Below, in pieces: positions 1 through 7,953 of a stretch of 64,000 nucleotides of DNA (within the stretch, counting starts at the first letter, position 1; the number at the start of each line of letters is the position of its first letter). The stretch spans positions 54,641 to 118,640 of the forward strand of contig NZ_JAAOCA010000020.1 in assembly GCF_014694385.1 (NCBI RefSeq). The letters are read 5' to 3'. This stretch comes from Pseudomonas typographi. GTDB lineage: Bacteria; Pseudomonadota; Gammaproteobacteria; Pseudomonadales; Pseudomonadaceae. The translations under genes and the position numbers were made by a program. The notes beneath the pieces are model-generated. The model had not been told where the DNA came from and made no database searches. It saw nothing but the letters and a program-made list of their open reading frames with translations.

Positions 1-124
1 CGAAAATATCGCCGATGCTGGGCCTGAACCACAATTTATGTTCGGAGGATGAAGCGAAGGTTAAGGCCGGCCGCCACATCTAGGGCTAAGGGGATATACT
101 GGCGGCCATTGGCTAAACCGCGGA

Positions 125-760
125 ATGTCCATGTCGTTCAAGAACCCCCTTATCGGCTTGTGCCAGCAAGCCACCTATGCCGTGAGTGCGGCCAAGGTCG
201 ACCAGTGCCCACCCGACACAGGCTTCGAAGTCGCTTTCGCCGGCCGCTCCAATGCCGGTAAGTCCAGTGCGCTCAATACCCTGACCCACGCCAACCTGGC
301 GCGCACGTCGAAAACGCCTGGGCGCACGCAATTGCTTAATTTCTTTCGCCTCGACGAGGAGCGCCGCCTGGTCGACTTGCCTGGCTACGGCTACGCCAAG
401 GTGCCGATCCCGCTCAAGCAGCATTGGCAGCGGCATTTGGAGGCTTACCTGGGCAGCCGTGAAAGCCTCAAGGGGGTGATCCTGCTGATGGATGTGCGCC
501 ACCCCCTGACCGACTTCGACCAGATGATGCTCGACTGGTCCGTGGCCAGCGGCATGCCCATGCACCTGTTGTTGACCAAGGCCGACAAGCTTACCTTCGG
601 CGCGGCCAAGAATACCTTGCTCAAGGTGCAGCGCGAGATTCACCAAGGTTGGGGCGCCAGCGTCAGCCTGCAGTTGTTCTCTGCCCCGAAGCGCCAGGGC
701 CTGGACGAAGCGTACCAAGTGCTGGCGCGATGGGTGGGCCTGCAAGCGCCCGAGGGCTGA
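125..760 (+). CDS. engB: Ribosome biogenesis GTPase EngB (YsxC/YihA)
   Basis: Essential GTP-binding protein that assists assembly of the large ribosomal subunit in the cytoplasm. The 211-aa product has the complete EngB signature: G1 GRSNAGKS (residues 40-47), TPGRTQ (64-69), G3 DLPGYG (84-89), G4 TKAD (151-154) and a G5-like SAP near 187. Length is normal for the family. The start has only a weak Shine-Dalgarno (GCGG). A possible -10 (TATACT) lies at 95-100. The stop codon directly abuts the stop of the convergent aminotransferase at 761, with no intergenic base. In other pseudomonads polA and the ErsA RNA lie just downstream, so this stop marks the left edge of an inserted block. Confidence 0.97.
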   Translation: MSMSFKNPLIGLCQQATYAVSAAKVDQCPPDTGFEVAFAGRSNAGKSSALNTLTHANLARTSKTPGRTQLLNFFRLDEERRLVDLPGYGYAKVPIPLKQHWQRHLEAYLGSRESLKGVILLMDVRHPLTDFDQMMLDWSVASGMPMHLLLTKADKLTFGAAKNTLLKVQREIHQGWGASVSLQLFSAPKRQGLDEAYQVLARWVGLQAPEG

Positions 761-1984
761 TCAAGCGGCGGGTTGGCTAAAAGAAAGCGCGGCGCAGGCC
801 TGCGCAATACGGGTACAGGCTTCATCGAGCACCGGCATGTCGACGGCGTAGGCGATGCGCAGGTACCCCGGGGCGCCGAACGCAGAGCCGTGTACCGTGC
901 CGACGTGGGCCGTGTCGAGCAGGTAGTTGGCCAGGTTCAGGTCGCTGTCGATCACTGTGCCACTTGCCGTTCGGCCACCCAGCAGCCCAGCACAATTCAC
1001 GAACACATAGAACGCCCCTTCCGGCGAGGCGGCGCTCATGCCGGCCACGGCCTGGACCATTTGCAGCACGCGATCACGGCGCTCGCCCAGCAAGCCGAGC
1101 CAATCTTTGATGAACCCCGTACCGCCCTCCAGGGCGGCTACCGCAGCCGCCTGGGAAATCGAGCTGGGGTTGGATGTGCTTTGCGACTGCAGCACGCCCA
1201 TGGCGTCTATCAGCCATTGGGGCCCCGCCGCATAACCGATGCGCCACCCGGTCATCGAAAAGGCCTTGGACACTCCATTAACCGTCAGGGTGCGGCTTTT
1301 CAGGCGCGGCTCGACCTGGGCCGGGGTGGCGAAAGCCGCCACATAACGGGTGTGCTCATAGATATCATCGGCCAGAACCGCAACGTGGGGGTGGCGTAAC
1401 AGCACGTCTGTGAGCGCTTTAAGCTCAGCGGCCGAATAGACCGCGCCGGTGGGGTTGTTGGGCGAGTTGAGAATCACCCAGCGGGTGCGTGGTGTGATAG
1501 CCGCCTCCAACTTGGCCGGGCTCAATTTCCAGCCTTCGGCTTCGGCGCATTCCACGATACGCGGCACACCCTCGGCCAGGGCGACCATGTCGGGGTAAGA
1601 CACCCAGTACGGTGCCGGGATGATGACCTCGCTGCCGGCATCCAGGGTGGCGAGAAAAGCGTTGAATATAAGTTGCTTGGCGCCTGCCCCGGCGATCACT
1701 TCGCAGGGCTGGTACGCCAGGCCATTGTCCCGTGCGAATTTGTCGATAATGGCCTGTTTGAGCTGCGGTGTACCCGGCACCGCGGTGTACTTGGTCATGC
1801 CGGCCCTGATAGCCCGCACCCCCGCTTCGGCGATCGGGGCCGGCGTGGCGAAATCCAGTTCGCCTTCCCCGAGGTTGATCACGCGGTGCCCCTGTGCCGT
1901 GAGCGCCCTGACTTTGTCTGAAATCTCCGCCGTGGGCGAAGGGCGTACACGGCGCATGCGCTGCGCCAACAATGAAACCGACAT
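761..1984 (-). CDS. Class I/II PLP-dependent aminotransferase (aspartate aminotransferase-like)
   Basis: Soluble fold-type I transaminase, 407 aa from the ATG at 1984, which has GAGG about 6 nt upstream; a frame-extending ATG at 2017 lacks this. Visible motifs are NSPNNPTG (about 173-180), DDIYE (about 206-210, the Asp contacting the PLP ring nitrogen), the PLP lysine in NGVSKAFSMTGWRIGY (K about 240) and GYLRIAYA near the C terminus (Arg for the substrate carboxylate). This is the AspAT subgroup Ib pattern, so the substrate cannot be fixed. It is transcribed divergently from the amidotransferase across a 90-bp promoter region holding a dyad that also occurs before the ABC operon. I infer that it transaminates an intermediate of that pathway. 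Confidence 0.93.
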   Translation of the reverse strand: MSVSLLAQRMRRVRPSPTAEISDKVRALTAQGHRVINLGEGELDFATPAPIAEAGVRAIRAGMTKYTAVPGTPQLKQAIIDKFARDNGLAYQPCEVIAGAGAKQLIFNAFLATLDAGSEVIIPAPYWVSYPDMVALAEGVPRIVECAEAEGWKLSPAKLEAAITPRTRWVILNSPNNPTGAVYSAAELKALTDVLLRHPHVAVLADDIYEHTRYVAAFATPAQVEPRLKSRTLTVNGVSKAFSMTGWRIGYAAGPQWLIDAMGVLQSQSTSNPSSISQAAAVAALEGGTGFIKDWLGLLGERRDRVLQMVQAVAGMSAASPEGAFYVFVNCAGLLGGRTASGTVIDSDLNLANYLLDTAHVGTVHGSAFGAPGYLRIAYAVDMPVLDEACTRIAQACAALSFSQPAA

Positions 1985-2007
1985 GTTTGCCTCGGAGTGG
2001 TTTAAGT

Positions 2008-2038
2008 TATTGCACATATTGACTTACAAAGTGCAATA
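2008..2038. promoter_or_regulatory. Operator-like dyad in divergent promoter, TTGCAC-N15-GTGCAA
   Basis: An 8-bp inverted repeat, TATTGCAC (2008-2015) and GTGCAATA (2031-2038), separated by 15 nt, sits between the aminotransferase and amidotransferase genes. The same half-sites with the same 15-nt spacing occur at 5518-5544 before the ABC operon. Seen in sequence; that the GntR-type protein encoded at 4248-5225 binds both is inference. Confidence 0.6.
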
Positions 2039-2074
2039 TTTGCAAACGCTCTTTTGGCCGGTCGATGCCCACTT

Positions 2075-3268
2075 ATGCCGCTAACGCTGATCCATCACGA
2101 TACCCATGCCCCGGCTGTTTTTTCCGCCGCCGCCGCGATTGCTGCACGCAGCCTGGGGCTGGCGCTGCGGTATCTGCAGCCGCAGTTCGATTTCAACACC
2201 CACCCCGACGCCCAGCAGCACGTGGGTGCAGGGCAGCTCTTGCCGTCGGGGTTGCTATGGCACGCACGTTGGGGTGGCCATTGCGAGGGGCCCAGTTCCC
2301 CAGCCGAGGTGCTCGCGGCGGCTGGCGCGGGGTGGGTGGCGATGCCTTGGCACCCAGCTTGGTACCCACCCACCCTGCTCGATGCCCTGCTGGCCGACGC
2401 ACGATCAGCCGGTATCGAGGTGCATCACATTCGGGTGCAGGGCAGCAGCGAACATTGGCATTTTGAAAACGACCTGTTCGAACTCGGTGCCTGGCAACGC
2501 GACCGTTATGGCCGCCCGGCGTTGCAAAGCCTGGCGGGCGACTGCCGGGCGGCCGCCGTTCCGATCGCGGTGATAGGGACCGAGCACGAACAGCGCGATA
2601 CCTACCCCGCCACCTTGGCGGCATTGGGCGATGCCGCCGATGCCTTGGGCATTCGCCTCGACATCCACTGGGTGGCGGCGCCGGCGTTCAGTGAGGCGAA
2701 GCTGAGGGGGGTTGCCGGTATTGTGTTACCGGGCGGCGCCTCGATGCACAACGTGGCCGGGCAGGTGCGGGTGGCGCAGCATGCCTTGGAACAGGGGGTT
2801 GCGCTGTTAGGGCTTTGCCTGGGGATGCAGAGCATGGTCACTGCCATGGCCAGGCTGGCGTTACCGGGCGAAGACATACACATGGCCGAAGCCCAGCCAA
2901 CTGCCAAGCTCAAAAGCTTCGTGCCCATGCAGGCCTATGGCCTTGCCCCGTGGCGGATAGGGCCGCAGCCCAGCATACCGGCGAATGCCTCGGCGCAGGC
3001 GCGGCTTGGCGCCCACCACACACTACCCTGCAACCATAGGTTCATGCTCAACCCGGCGCTGCGTGAACGCCTCGAAGCGGCCGGGTTGACGGTGCTGGCG
3101 AGCGACCCGAGTGGGCAAATCGTCGATGCCGTGGAAAGTGCCGCCCACCGGTTTTTTATCGGCCTACAAGGCCACCCCGAACAGGCCTCCTGCCAGGGCA
3201 GCCCGCACCCGGTTATTCGCGGGTTCCTGCTGCAATGTCTGAAAAGTTCGCACAAGCTTGACGTATGA
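2075..3268 (+). CDS. CTP synthase-like class I glutamine amidotransferase with unknown N-terminal domain
   Basis: 397 aa from the ATG at 2075; a TTG at 2054 would add seven residues. The C-terminal part, from about residue 165, resembles the glutaminase domain of PyrG: an AVIGTEH strand, a PGG oxyanion strand, the nucleophile elbow GLCLGMQ (C248) and GHPEQ (H367, E369), which completes a Cys-His-Glu triad. The ATP/UTP-binding synthetase domain of PyrG is absent. In its place is a 160-residue N-terminal region rich in Trp and His (for example GWVAMPWHPAWYPP) that I do not recognise. The protein may release ammonia from glutamine or hydrolyse a gamma-glutamyl compound, but its acceptor is unknown. 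It is divergent from the aminotransferase and shares its promoter region. Confidence 0.8.
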   Translation: MPLTLIHHDTHAPAVFSAAAAIAARSLGLALRYLQPQFDFNTHPDAQQHVGAGQLLPSGLLWHARWGGHCEGPSSPAEVLAAAGAGWVAMPWHPAWYPPTLLDALLADARSAGIEVHHIRVQGSSEHWHFENDLFELGAWQRDRYGRPALQSLAGDCRAAAVPIAVIGTEHEQRDTYPATLAALGDAADALGIRLDIHWVAAPAFSEAKLRGVAGIVLPGGASMHNVAGQVRVAQHALEQGVALLGLCLGMQSMVTAMARLALPGEDIHMAEAQPTAKLKSFVPMQAYGLAPWRIGPQPSIPANASAQARLGAHHTLPCNHRFMLNPALRERLEAAGLTVLASDPSGQIVDAVESAAHRFFIGLQGHPEQASCQGSPHPVIRGFLLQCLKSSHKLDV

Positions 3269-3428
3269 ATGTGCTGGCCGGGCAGGCACCGTGGCGCGCC
3301 ATGGCGTGGCTACGGCGGCCCGATGGTAGCAAAACCAACAAATGCCGCCAGCCCCTGCTACACCCCGCTGGGTGGGTGCTCACCGTACGGCCAGCGCACC
3401 CTTCGCGGTGCGGCCGGCCGCGTGCGTT

Positions 3429-4214
3429 TTAGATGCTGCGGATCATCCCGCCATCCACTCGCACCGTAGAGCCGGTAATGTAGCTGGCCCGCTCGCTGGC
3501 CAGGAACACCACCGTGTCGGCGAACTCTTCGGGGTTCCCGTAGCGCCCCATGGGGATGGTTTTGCGTGAGGCTTCGGCCACCGCCTCGGCGGTGGTGTTA
3601 CCGCGCTTGGCCGCTGCCTCGTCCAGTTGCCCGACCCGTTCGGTGGCGATACGGCCCGGTATCACGGCATTCACGGTGACCCCTTGCGCGGCCACTTCAG
3701 CGGCGAGCGTTTTTGCCCAGCCGACCACCGAGGCACGCAAGGCGTTGGATACGCCCAGGTTGGGGATGGGCTGGACCACGCCAGACGATACGATATTGAT
3801 GATTCGCCCCCAACCGCGCTCGCGCATGCCAGGCAGCACCAGGTTGGTGACCTCGAACAGTGCCACGATCATCGATTCGAATGCCTGGCGCCAGCTATCG
3901 GGCTCGACCGCGCTGATAGCGCCCGGCGCGGGGCCACCCCCGTTATTGATCAATATGTCGAAACCCTTGCCTTGCGCCAACAGTTGCTCCAGCGTTGCCC
4001 GGCGTTGCTGAGCATCGGCCAGGTCCAGCCGGGCAGCCGACGCGCGGCCACCTTGGGCGCTAATACCGGCTACGGCCGCTTGCAGCGCGGCCTCGTCGCG
4101 GCCGCACAGTACAACCTCGGCGCCTTCGGCTGCGAGGCTTCGTGCTATCGCCAGGCCGAGGCCGCGGCTGGCACCCAATACAAGGGCCCGTTTACCTTCC
4201 AAACCAAGATTCAT
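3429..4214 (-). CDS. SDR family oxidoreductase with atypical catalytic motif
   Basis: Rossmann-fold short-chain dehydrogenase-like protein, 261 aa. The ATG at 4214 is preceded by AGGAG at good spacing, so the ATG at 4229 is rejected. The N terminus has the dinucleotide motif GASRGLG (14-20). The NNAG motif reads INNGGG. Where classical SDRs have YxxxK, this protein reads VSNALRASVVGW, so by alignment Tyr becomes Ser and Lys becomes Arg. The C-terminal TGSTVRVDGG is normal. This variant resembles a subgroup annotated as 3-oxoacyl-ACP-reductase-like. Its reaction is unknown and it may lack classical dehydrogenase chemistry. It lies 33 nt downstream of the GntR regulator on the same strand, probably as one operon. 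Confidence 0.88.
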   Translation of the reverse strand: MNLGLEGKRALVLGASRGLGLAIARSLAAEGAEVVLCGRDEAALQAAVAGISAQGGRASAARLDLADAQQRRATLEQLLAQGKGFDILINNGGGPAPGAISAVEPDSWRQAFESMIVALFEVTNLVLPGMRERGWGRIINIVSSGVVQPIPNLGVSNALRASVVGWAKTLAAEVAAQGVTVNAVIPGRIATERVGQLDEAAAKRGNTTAEAVAEASRKTIPMGRYGNPEEFADTVVFLASERASYITGSTVRVDGGMIRSI

Positions 4215-4247
4215 GAACGCTCCTAACATCAGGGGAAGTTAAGGCGG

Positions 4248-5225
4248 TCAAGAAACCTTAGGGTTTCGTGGCCGCCGTGTTGCTGGCTTGTGCTCCGCGC
4301 CGGCGGCCGCCGCTGCGCCGCGGGGTTTGCTGCGCGCTCGGCTCGGTGCGTCGGCCGCCTGGTCGGCATGCGCCAGGTGTTCATGCATCAACTGGCTGGC
4401 TTTGTCCAGGCGCCCGGCGGCTACCGCATCGATGATCGCCAGGTGTTCATTGCACCAGTCACGGACACGGCGCCGGTTCACATAGCCTGCGAATTCCAGC
4501 AGCTTGCGCAGCCGGTTTTGTTGCTGGATGGCCTGCAGCAAGAACGCATTGCCACCAAATTCGGCGAACATCTCGTGGAAGGCCGCGTCGGTTTCAAAAA
4601 GCTGCAGGGCACTCACCCCGGCGATGTCCGGGTGGGACGCCAGGTACAGGTGTTGAAGGCGCGAACGCTCCAGTGCGGGGCGGTCGACCTTGAAGCTTGG
4701 CAGCAAGAAGTTGGCCGGTTCGATGATCAGCCGGAAGTTATAACCGCCGTGCAGCGCCGCCACGCTATCGAGGGTGGGCAGGAAGGTCCAGCCATGCCCG
4801 CGATTGCGTTCTACCAGGCCGTCTTCGGCCATTCTTGCCAAGGCGCGCAGCAGGGTCACGCGGTCCACTTTGTAGCGCTTGGCGATTTCGGTCTGGGTCA
4901 GCGAGTCGGGAATGTCGCCGGCCAGCCGGTCGTTCACCAAGCGTTCGTAGAGCGCCTCTTCTACGGTCGAAGACACGGCGAACTCGATCCGTTGCAATAC
5001 GTCGAACGGCTTTAGCAGGAAAAACCCCTGGTTCTTGCGCGCTTCGACGATGCCTTCCTCGGCCAGCAGGTTCAGCGCTACCCGTACCGGCGTACGCGAC
5101 ACGCCGAGCAGGTCGGCCAACTGCTGCTCGCGCAGGTGGTGGCCTTGTTCGAACCGCGCCTCCCTGACCACATCCAGAATTTGATTGGCCAGCCGGCGAC
5201 TGCCCTGGCCTGACGCACGCGCCAT
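4248..5225 (-). CDS. GntR/FCD-like regulator with two winged-helix domains
   Basis: 325 aa, ATG at 5225 with TAGGAAG upstream. Residues about 10-72 form a typical GntR winged helix (LADLLGVSRTPVRVALNLL). A second winged-helix-like segment follows at about 105-155 (TEIAKRYKVDRVTLLRALARMAEDGLV). A C-terminal helical region of FCD type, with repeated His/Asp/Glu (AAFHEMFAEFGG, NEHLAIIDAV), runs to about 285, and a basic low-complexity tail rich in Ala, Arg and Pro ends the protein. Ordinary FadR/FCD proteins are about 230-250 aa with one DNA-binding domain. It is divergent from the ABC importer operon, the usual place for the local catabolic regulator. The ligand is probably the imported compound or a breakdown product (inference). 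Confidence 0.9.
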   Translation of the reverse strand: MARASGQGSRRLANQILDVVREARFEQGHHLREQQLADLLGVSRTPVRVALNLLAEEGIVEARKNQGFFLLKPFDVLQRIEFAVSSTVEEALYERLVNDRLAGDIPDSLTQTEIAKRYKVDRVTLLRALARMAEDGLVERNRGHGWTFLPTLDSVAALHGGYNFRLIIEPANFLLPSFKVDRPALERSRLQHLYLASHPDIAGVSALQLFETDAAFHEMFAEFGGNAFLLQAIQQQNRLRKLLEFAGYVNRRRVRDWCNEHLAIIDAVAAGRLDKASQLMHEHLAHADQAADAPSRARSKPRGAAAAAGAEHKPATRRPRNPKVS

Positions 5226-5564
5226 GACTTCCTACCTCATCACCCAAAGACCGTGATCGTACCAATGTTTTGCGCGATGGCCGCCAACGTGTAGCACTGG
5301 CCGCCGCAGGGAACGCAAAAAATCGCTAAAAGCCTTACAGAACAGGGCGTTTACGTCCAGCACTAAATTGTACTTATTGTTCATTAAAAGCTGGAATGGA
5401 ACTTGCCTCACTCCATTTGTGGCCTATATCAGCCCCCATCGCCCCGAATATACCCGTTATCCGACCCAAAATAAGGCGGTTCGCCCTAAATCGGTGCATA
5501 TTTGACCTTTTAAAAGTTTGCACATTATAGTTAAAAAAATGCAATTCAGGCAGGAGTATCGAAA
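5226..5564. promoter_or_regulatory. Divergent promoter region between GntR regulator and ABC operon
   Basis: 339 bp without a gene. The right half is AT-rich and contains the dyad at 5518-5544. TTGTAC at about 5367 and GGTAC (on the minus strand) near 5255 resemble parts of GntR-family sites. A Shine-Dalgarno (GCAGGAG) precedes the SBP start at 5565. No small ORF with a convincing start was seen. Confidence 0.6.
5518..5544. promoter_or_regulatory. Operator-like dyad TTGCAC-N15-ATGCAA upstream of ABC operon
   Basis: TTGCAC (5518-5523) and ATGCAA (5539-5544) are 15 nt apart, matching the half-sites and spacing at 2010-2036. The dyad ends 20 nt before the SBP start codon, so a bound regulator would overlap the transcription start or the early transcript. 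Confidence 0.6.
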
Positions 5565-6389
5565 ATGATCAAACGGAACCGGCTTGGCCTTCTCGCAGCG
5601 GTGCTTTGCGCACCGCTTGCCGTAACAAGCGCGGCGTTTGCCGCCTCGGCCGCGCCGGATGCGTGGGTGGAAAAAGGCTCGCTCACCTACGGCGTGGCGG
5701 CCAGCTTCGCTCCGTTCGAATTTGTCAGGGGCGGCGAGCTCATGGGCTTCGACATTGACCTTGTCGATGCGTTGGCGAGCAAGTTGGCGGTCAAGCCGGT
5801 GCCCTTGAACATGGAGTTCAAGGGCTTGATCCCGGCGTTGCAGGGCAAGCGTACCGACATCATCAACTCGGCCATGTACATCAACCCGGCGCGCGCTGAG
5901 CAGGTCGATTTCGTGCCGTACTTGAAAATCGGTAACCGCGTGATCGTGTTGGCTGGCAACCCGGCCAAGGTCACTGGCCGCGACGACAGCCTATGCGGCA
6001 AGCAAGTCGCGGTCACCTTGGGTGGTATCCAAGAATCCCAGGCCCGGGCCGATGACGAGCGCTGCCGCAAGGCGGGGCTGGAGGGCGTGAAGGTGATGAC
6101 CTTGCCCACCGCCCAAGACGCTGCGCTGACCTTGCGCGCAGGTAGGGCCGACGCGGTATTCGATTCGACCCCGGGGGCGGTGAAGCTGTTGACCGACGTA
6201 CCTGGGGTGTTCGCCACCGTGGGCGATGAGTTCGAATCGAGCACGCTCATTGGGCTGGCAGTGCGCAAGGGCGATGAGCCGACCAAAGCGGCGCTGCAGG
6301 AAGCGCTCAAGCAGGTGATGGCCGACGGCACCTATACGCAGCTTATCGAAAAATGGAAATTCCCCGACAGCGTAGCCATCGCGCCGTGA
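5565..6389 (+). CDS. Polar amino-acid-type ABC transporter substrate-binding protein (SBP family 3)
   Basis: Periplasmic receptor of the importer encoded by the next two genes. 274 aa with a Sec signal peptide (basic MIKRNR, hydrophobic core, AFA-AS cleavage near residue 27). The mature part shows family 3 features: LTYGVAASFAPFEF, GELMGFDIDLVDALA, a mid-domain GGIQESQ segment and FDSTPGAVKLL. Such receptors bind amino acids, opines or related zwitterions, so the ligand class is amino-acid-like, but the exact ligand is not readable. First gene of a run of seven on the plus strand ending at 12366. A stem-loop follows its stop. Confidence 0.94.
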   Translation: MIKRNRLGLLAAVLCAPLAVTSAAFAASAAPDAWVEKGSLTYGVAASFAPFEFVRGGELMGFDIDLVDALASKLAVKPVPLNMEFKGLIPALQGKRTDIINSAMYINPARAEQVDFVPYLKIGNRVIVLAGNPAKVTGRDDSLCGKQVAVTLGGIQESQARADDERCRKAGLEGVKVMTLPTAQDAALTLRAGRADAVFDSTPGAVKLLTDVPGVFATVGDEFESSTLIGLAVRKGDEPTKAALQEALKQVMADGTYTQLIEKWKFPDSVAIAP

Positions 6390-6413
6390 TCCGTACCCTA
6401 CTACCCGCCGTAG

Positions 6414-6441
6414 CGCTTGCCAGCGCCGGCGTGGGCAAGCG
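6414..6441 (+). other. Intercistronic stem-loop after the SBP gene
   Basis: CGCTTGCC (6414-6421) pairs with GGCAAGCG (6434-6441) around a 12-nt loop, with no U-tract. In many ABC operons such a hairpin stabilises the upstream message so that the binding protein exceeds the membrane components. That role is inferred by analogy. Confidence 0.5.
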
Positions 6442-6450
6442 AGAGGCTTT

Positions 6451-7176
6451 ATGTCCCTAGAACTGGTTTACCAATACCTGGTGTCCAAGCCATTCATCCA
6501 CGGCGCATGGAACACCCTGCTCATCACGATCTGCTCGCTGTTTTTCGGGGTCATGGTCGGCTTGGTCATTGCCCTGATGCAGGAGAGCCGCTCGCGTGTC
6601 GCCCATGGCGCCACGCTGGTTTACCTGTGGTTGTTTCGCGGCACACCGGTGCTGTTTCAGATCATCTTCGTCTACAACGTACTGCCCACCTTCGGCATCC
6701 GCTTCACGGCGATCGTCAGCGCGGTGATGGCGCTGTCGTTGAACGAGGGCGCCTATATGGCCGAGATCATCCGCTCGGGGCTGCAGGCGGTGAAAAAAGG
6801 CCAGCGTACCGCCGGCCTGGCGCTGGGGCTGACGCCGGTGAAAGTGATGCGCCATATCGTCGTCCCCCAAGCGGCCCGCATCATTTTGCCGCCCATCGGT
6901 AACCAGATGATCGGCATGCTCAAGCTCAGCGCGCTGGTGTCCGTGGTCGCCGTAGAAGAACTGCTGTTGGTGGCCAACCAAGCGGCCAGTGCCGACTTCC
7001 GCTACCTCGAAGCACTCACCGCCGCCGGTATTTATTACTTGGCATTGACCACGTTGTTCATGGCCATCCAGATGCTGATTGAACGCAAGCTGGACCCCAA
7101 GAGCCGCCGCAAGGGGCGCCCGGCGGGCTTGTTCGAGCGGCTGCTGGGCACGTCCCGTGGCGCCTCGGTTCGCTAA
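6451..7176 (+). CDS. Amino-acid ABC transporter permease (HisM/GlnP type)
   Basis: 241-aa inner-membrane permease with several transmembrane segments and the EAA loop of the His/Glu/opine family (GLALGLTPVKVMRHIVVPQAA, about residues 127-147), which docks on the ATPase. The family signature FRGTPVLFQI is at about 65-74. The ATG at 6451 has GAGAGG upstream. Only one permease gene is present, so the transporter is presumably a homodimer, as in GlnPQ-type systems. The C-terminal tail is strongly basic. Confidence 0.94.
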   Translation: MSLELVYQYLVSKPFIHGAWNTLLITICSLFFGVMVGLVIALMQESRSRVAHGATLVYLWLFRGTPVLFQIIFVYNVLPTFGIRFTAIVSAVMALSLNEGAYMAEIIRSGLQAVKKGQRTAGLALGLTPVKVMRHIVVPQAARIILPPIGNQMIGMLKLSALVSVVAVEELLLVANQAASADFRYLEALTAAGIYYLALTTLFMAIQMLIERKLDPKSRRKGRPAGLFERLLGTSRGASVR

Positions 7177-7192
7177 TCAAGGAGTGCACCGC

Positions 7193-7942
7193 ATGCAACC
7201 ACGAAAGACCCCTCCGCTGCTCGAACTGATCGGTATCGACAAGAGCTTCGGGCAACAGCGCATTCTGAAAAACTGCTCACTGAATGTGAGCACCGGCGAA
7301 ACCGTGGTGATCATCGGCCCTTCGGGTTCCGGCAAGTCGACCCTGCTGCGCTGTGTGAACCAACTGGAACCGGCCGATGGCGGCAACGTGTTCTTCCAGG
7401 GCACCGACGTGACCAACGACCCAAAGGCGGCACCGCGGGTGCGCCGGGACATCGGCATGGTGTTTCAGAACTTCGAGTTGTTCTCCCACCTTTCGGCCGT
7501 GGAAAACATCATGCTCGCGCCCATGCGGGTGCTGGGCATGAGCAAGCACGACGCCCACGACATTGCCTTGCAGTTGCTGGGCAAGGTGCGCATACCCGAC
7601 AAGGCCGAGCATTTCCCGGACGAGCTTTCCGGCGGCCAGCAGCAACGGGTCGCCATTGCCCGGGCGTTGGCGATGAAGCCGAAGGTAATGCTCTACGACG
7701 AGCCCACCTCGGCCCTGGACCCGGAAATGATCCGGGAAGTACTCGACGTGATGACCGAACTCTCGGCCGAAGGCATGACCAGCTTGGTGGTGACCCATGA
7801 GATGGGCTTTGCCCGCCGCGCCGCCGACCGGATCGTATTCATGGAAGCCGGTGAGATCATCGAGAACGCCAGCAGCACCGAATTTTTCGGCGGCACCGTC
7901 AATGATAGAGCGCGCCATTTCCTCGACCAGATCCTCCACTGA
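7193..7942 (+). CDS. Amino-acid ABC transporter ATP-binding protein
   Basis: 249 aa from the ATG at 7193, which has AAGGAG in the leader. The longer frame from 7079 overlaps the permease gene and is not used. It has Walker A GPSGSGKS, a Q-loop in MVFQNFELF, signature LSGGQQQR, Walker B VMLYDEP and the switch His in VVTHEMG. This is the GlnQ/HisP subfamily that energises uptake through the preceding permease. It lies 16 nt after the permease and 11 nt before the M20 gene, consistent with one transcript. Confidence 0.95.
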   Translation: MQPRKTPPLLELIGIDKSFGQQRILKNCSLNVSTGETVVIIGPSGSGKSTLLRCVNQLEPADGGNVFFQGTDVTNDPKAAPRVRRDIGMVFQNFELFSHLSAVENIMLAPMRVLGMSKHDAHDIALQLLGKVRIPDKAEHFPDELSGGQQQRVAIARALAMKPKVMLYDEPTSALDPEMIREVLDVMTELSAEGMTSLVVTHEMGFARRAADRIVFMEAGEIIENASSTEFFGGTVNDRARHFLDQILH

Positions 7943-7953
7943 GGTGAGCTGTA

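Noticed and set aside
2054..2074. TTG start for the amidotransferase
   Set aside because: The ATG at 2075 gives a better N terminus, and the TTG lies close to the probable promoter with no ribosome site.
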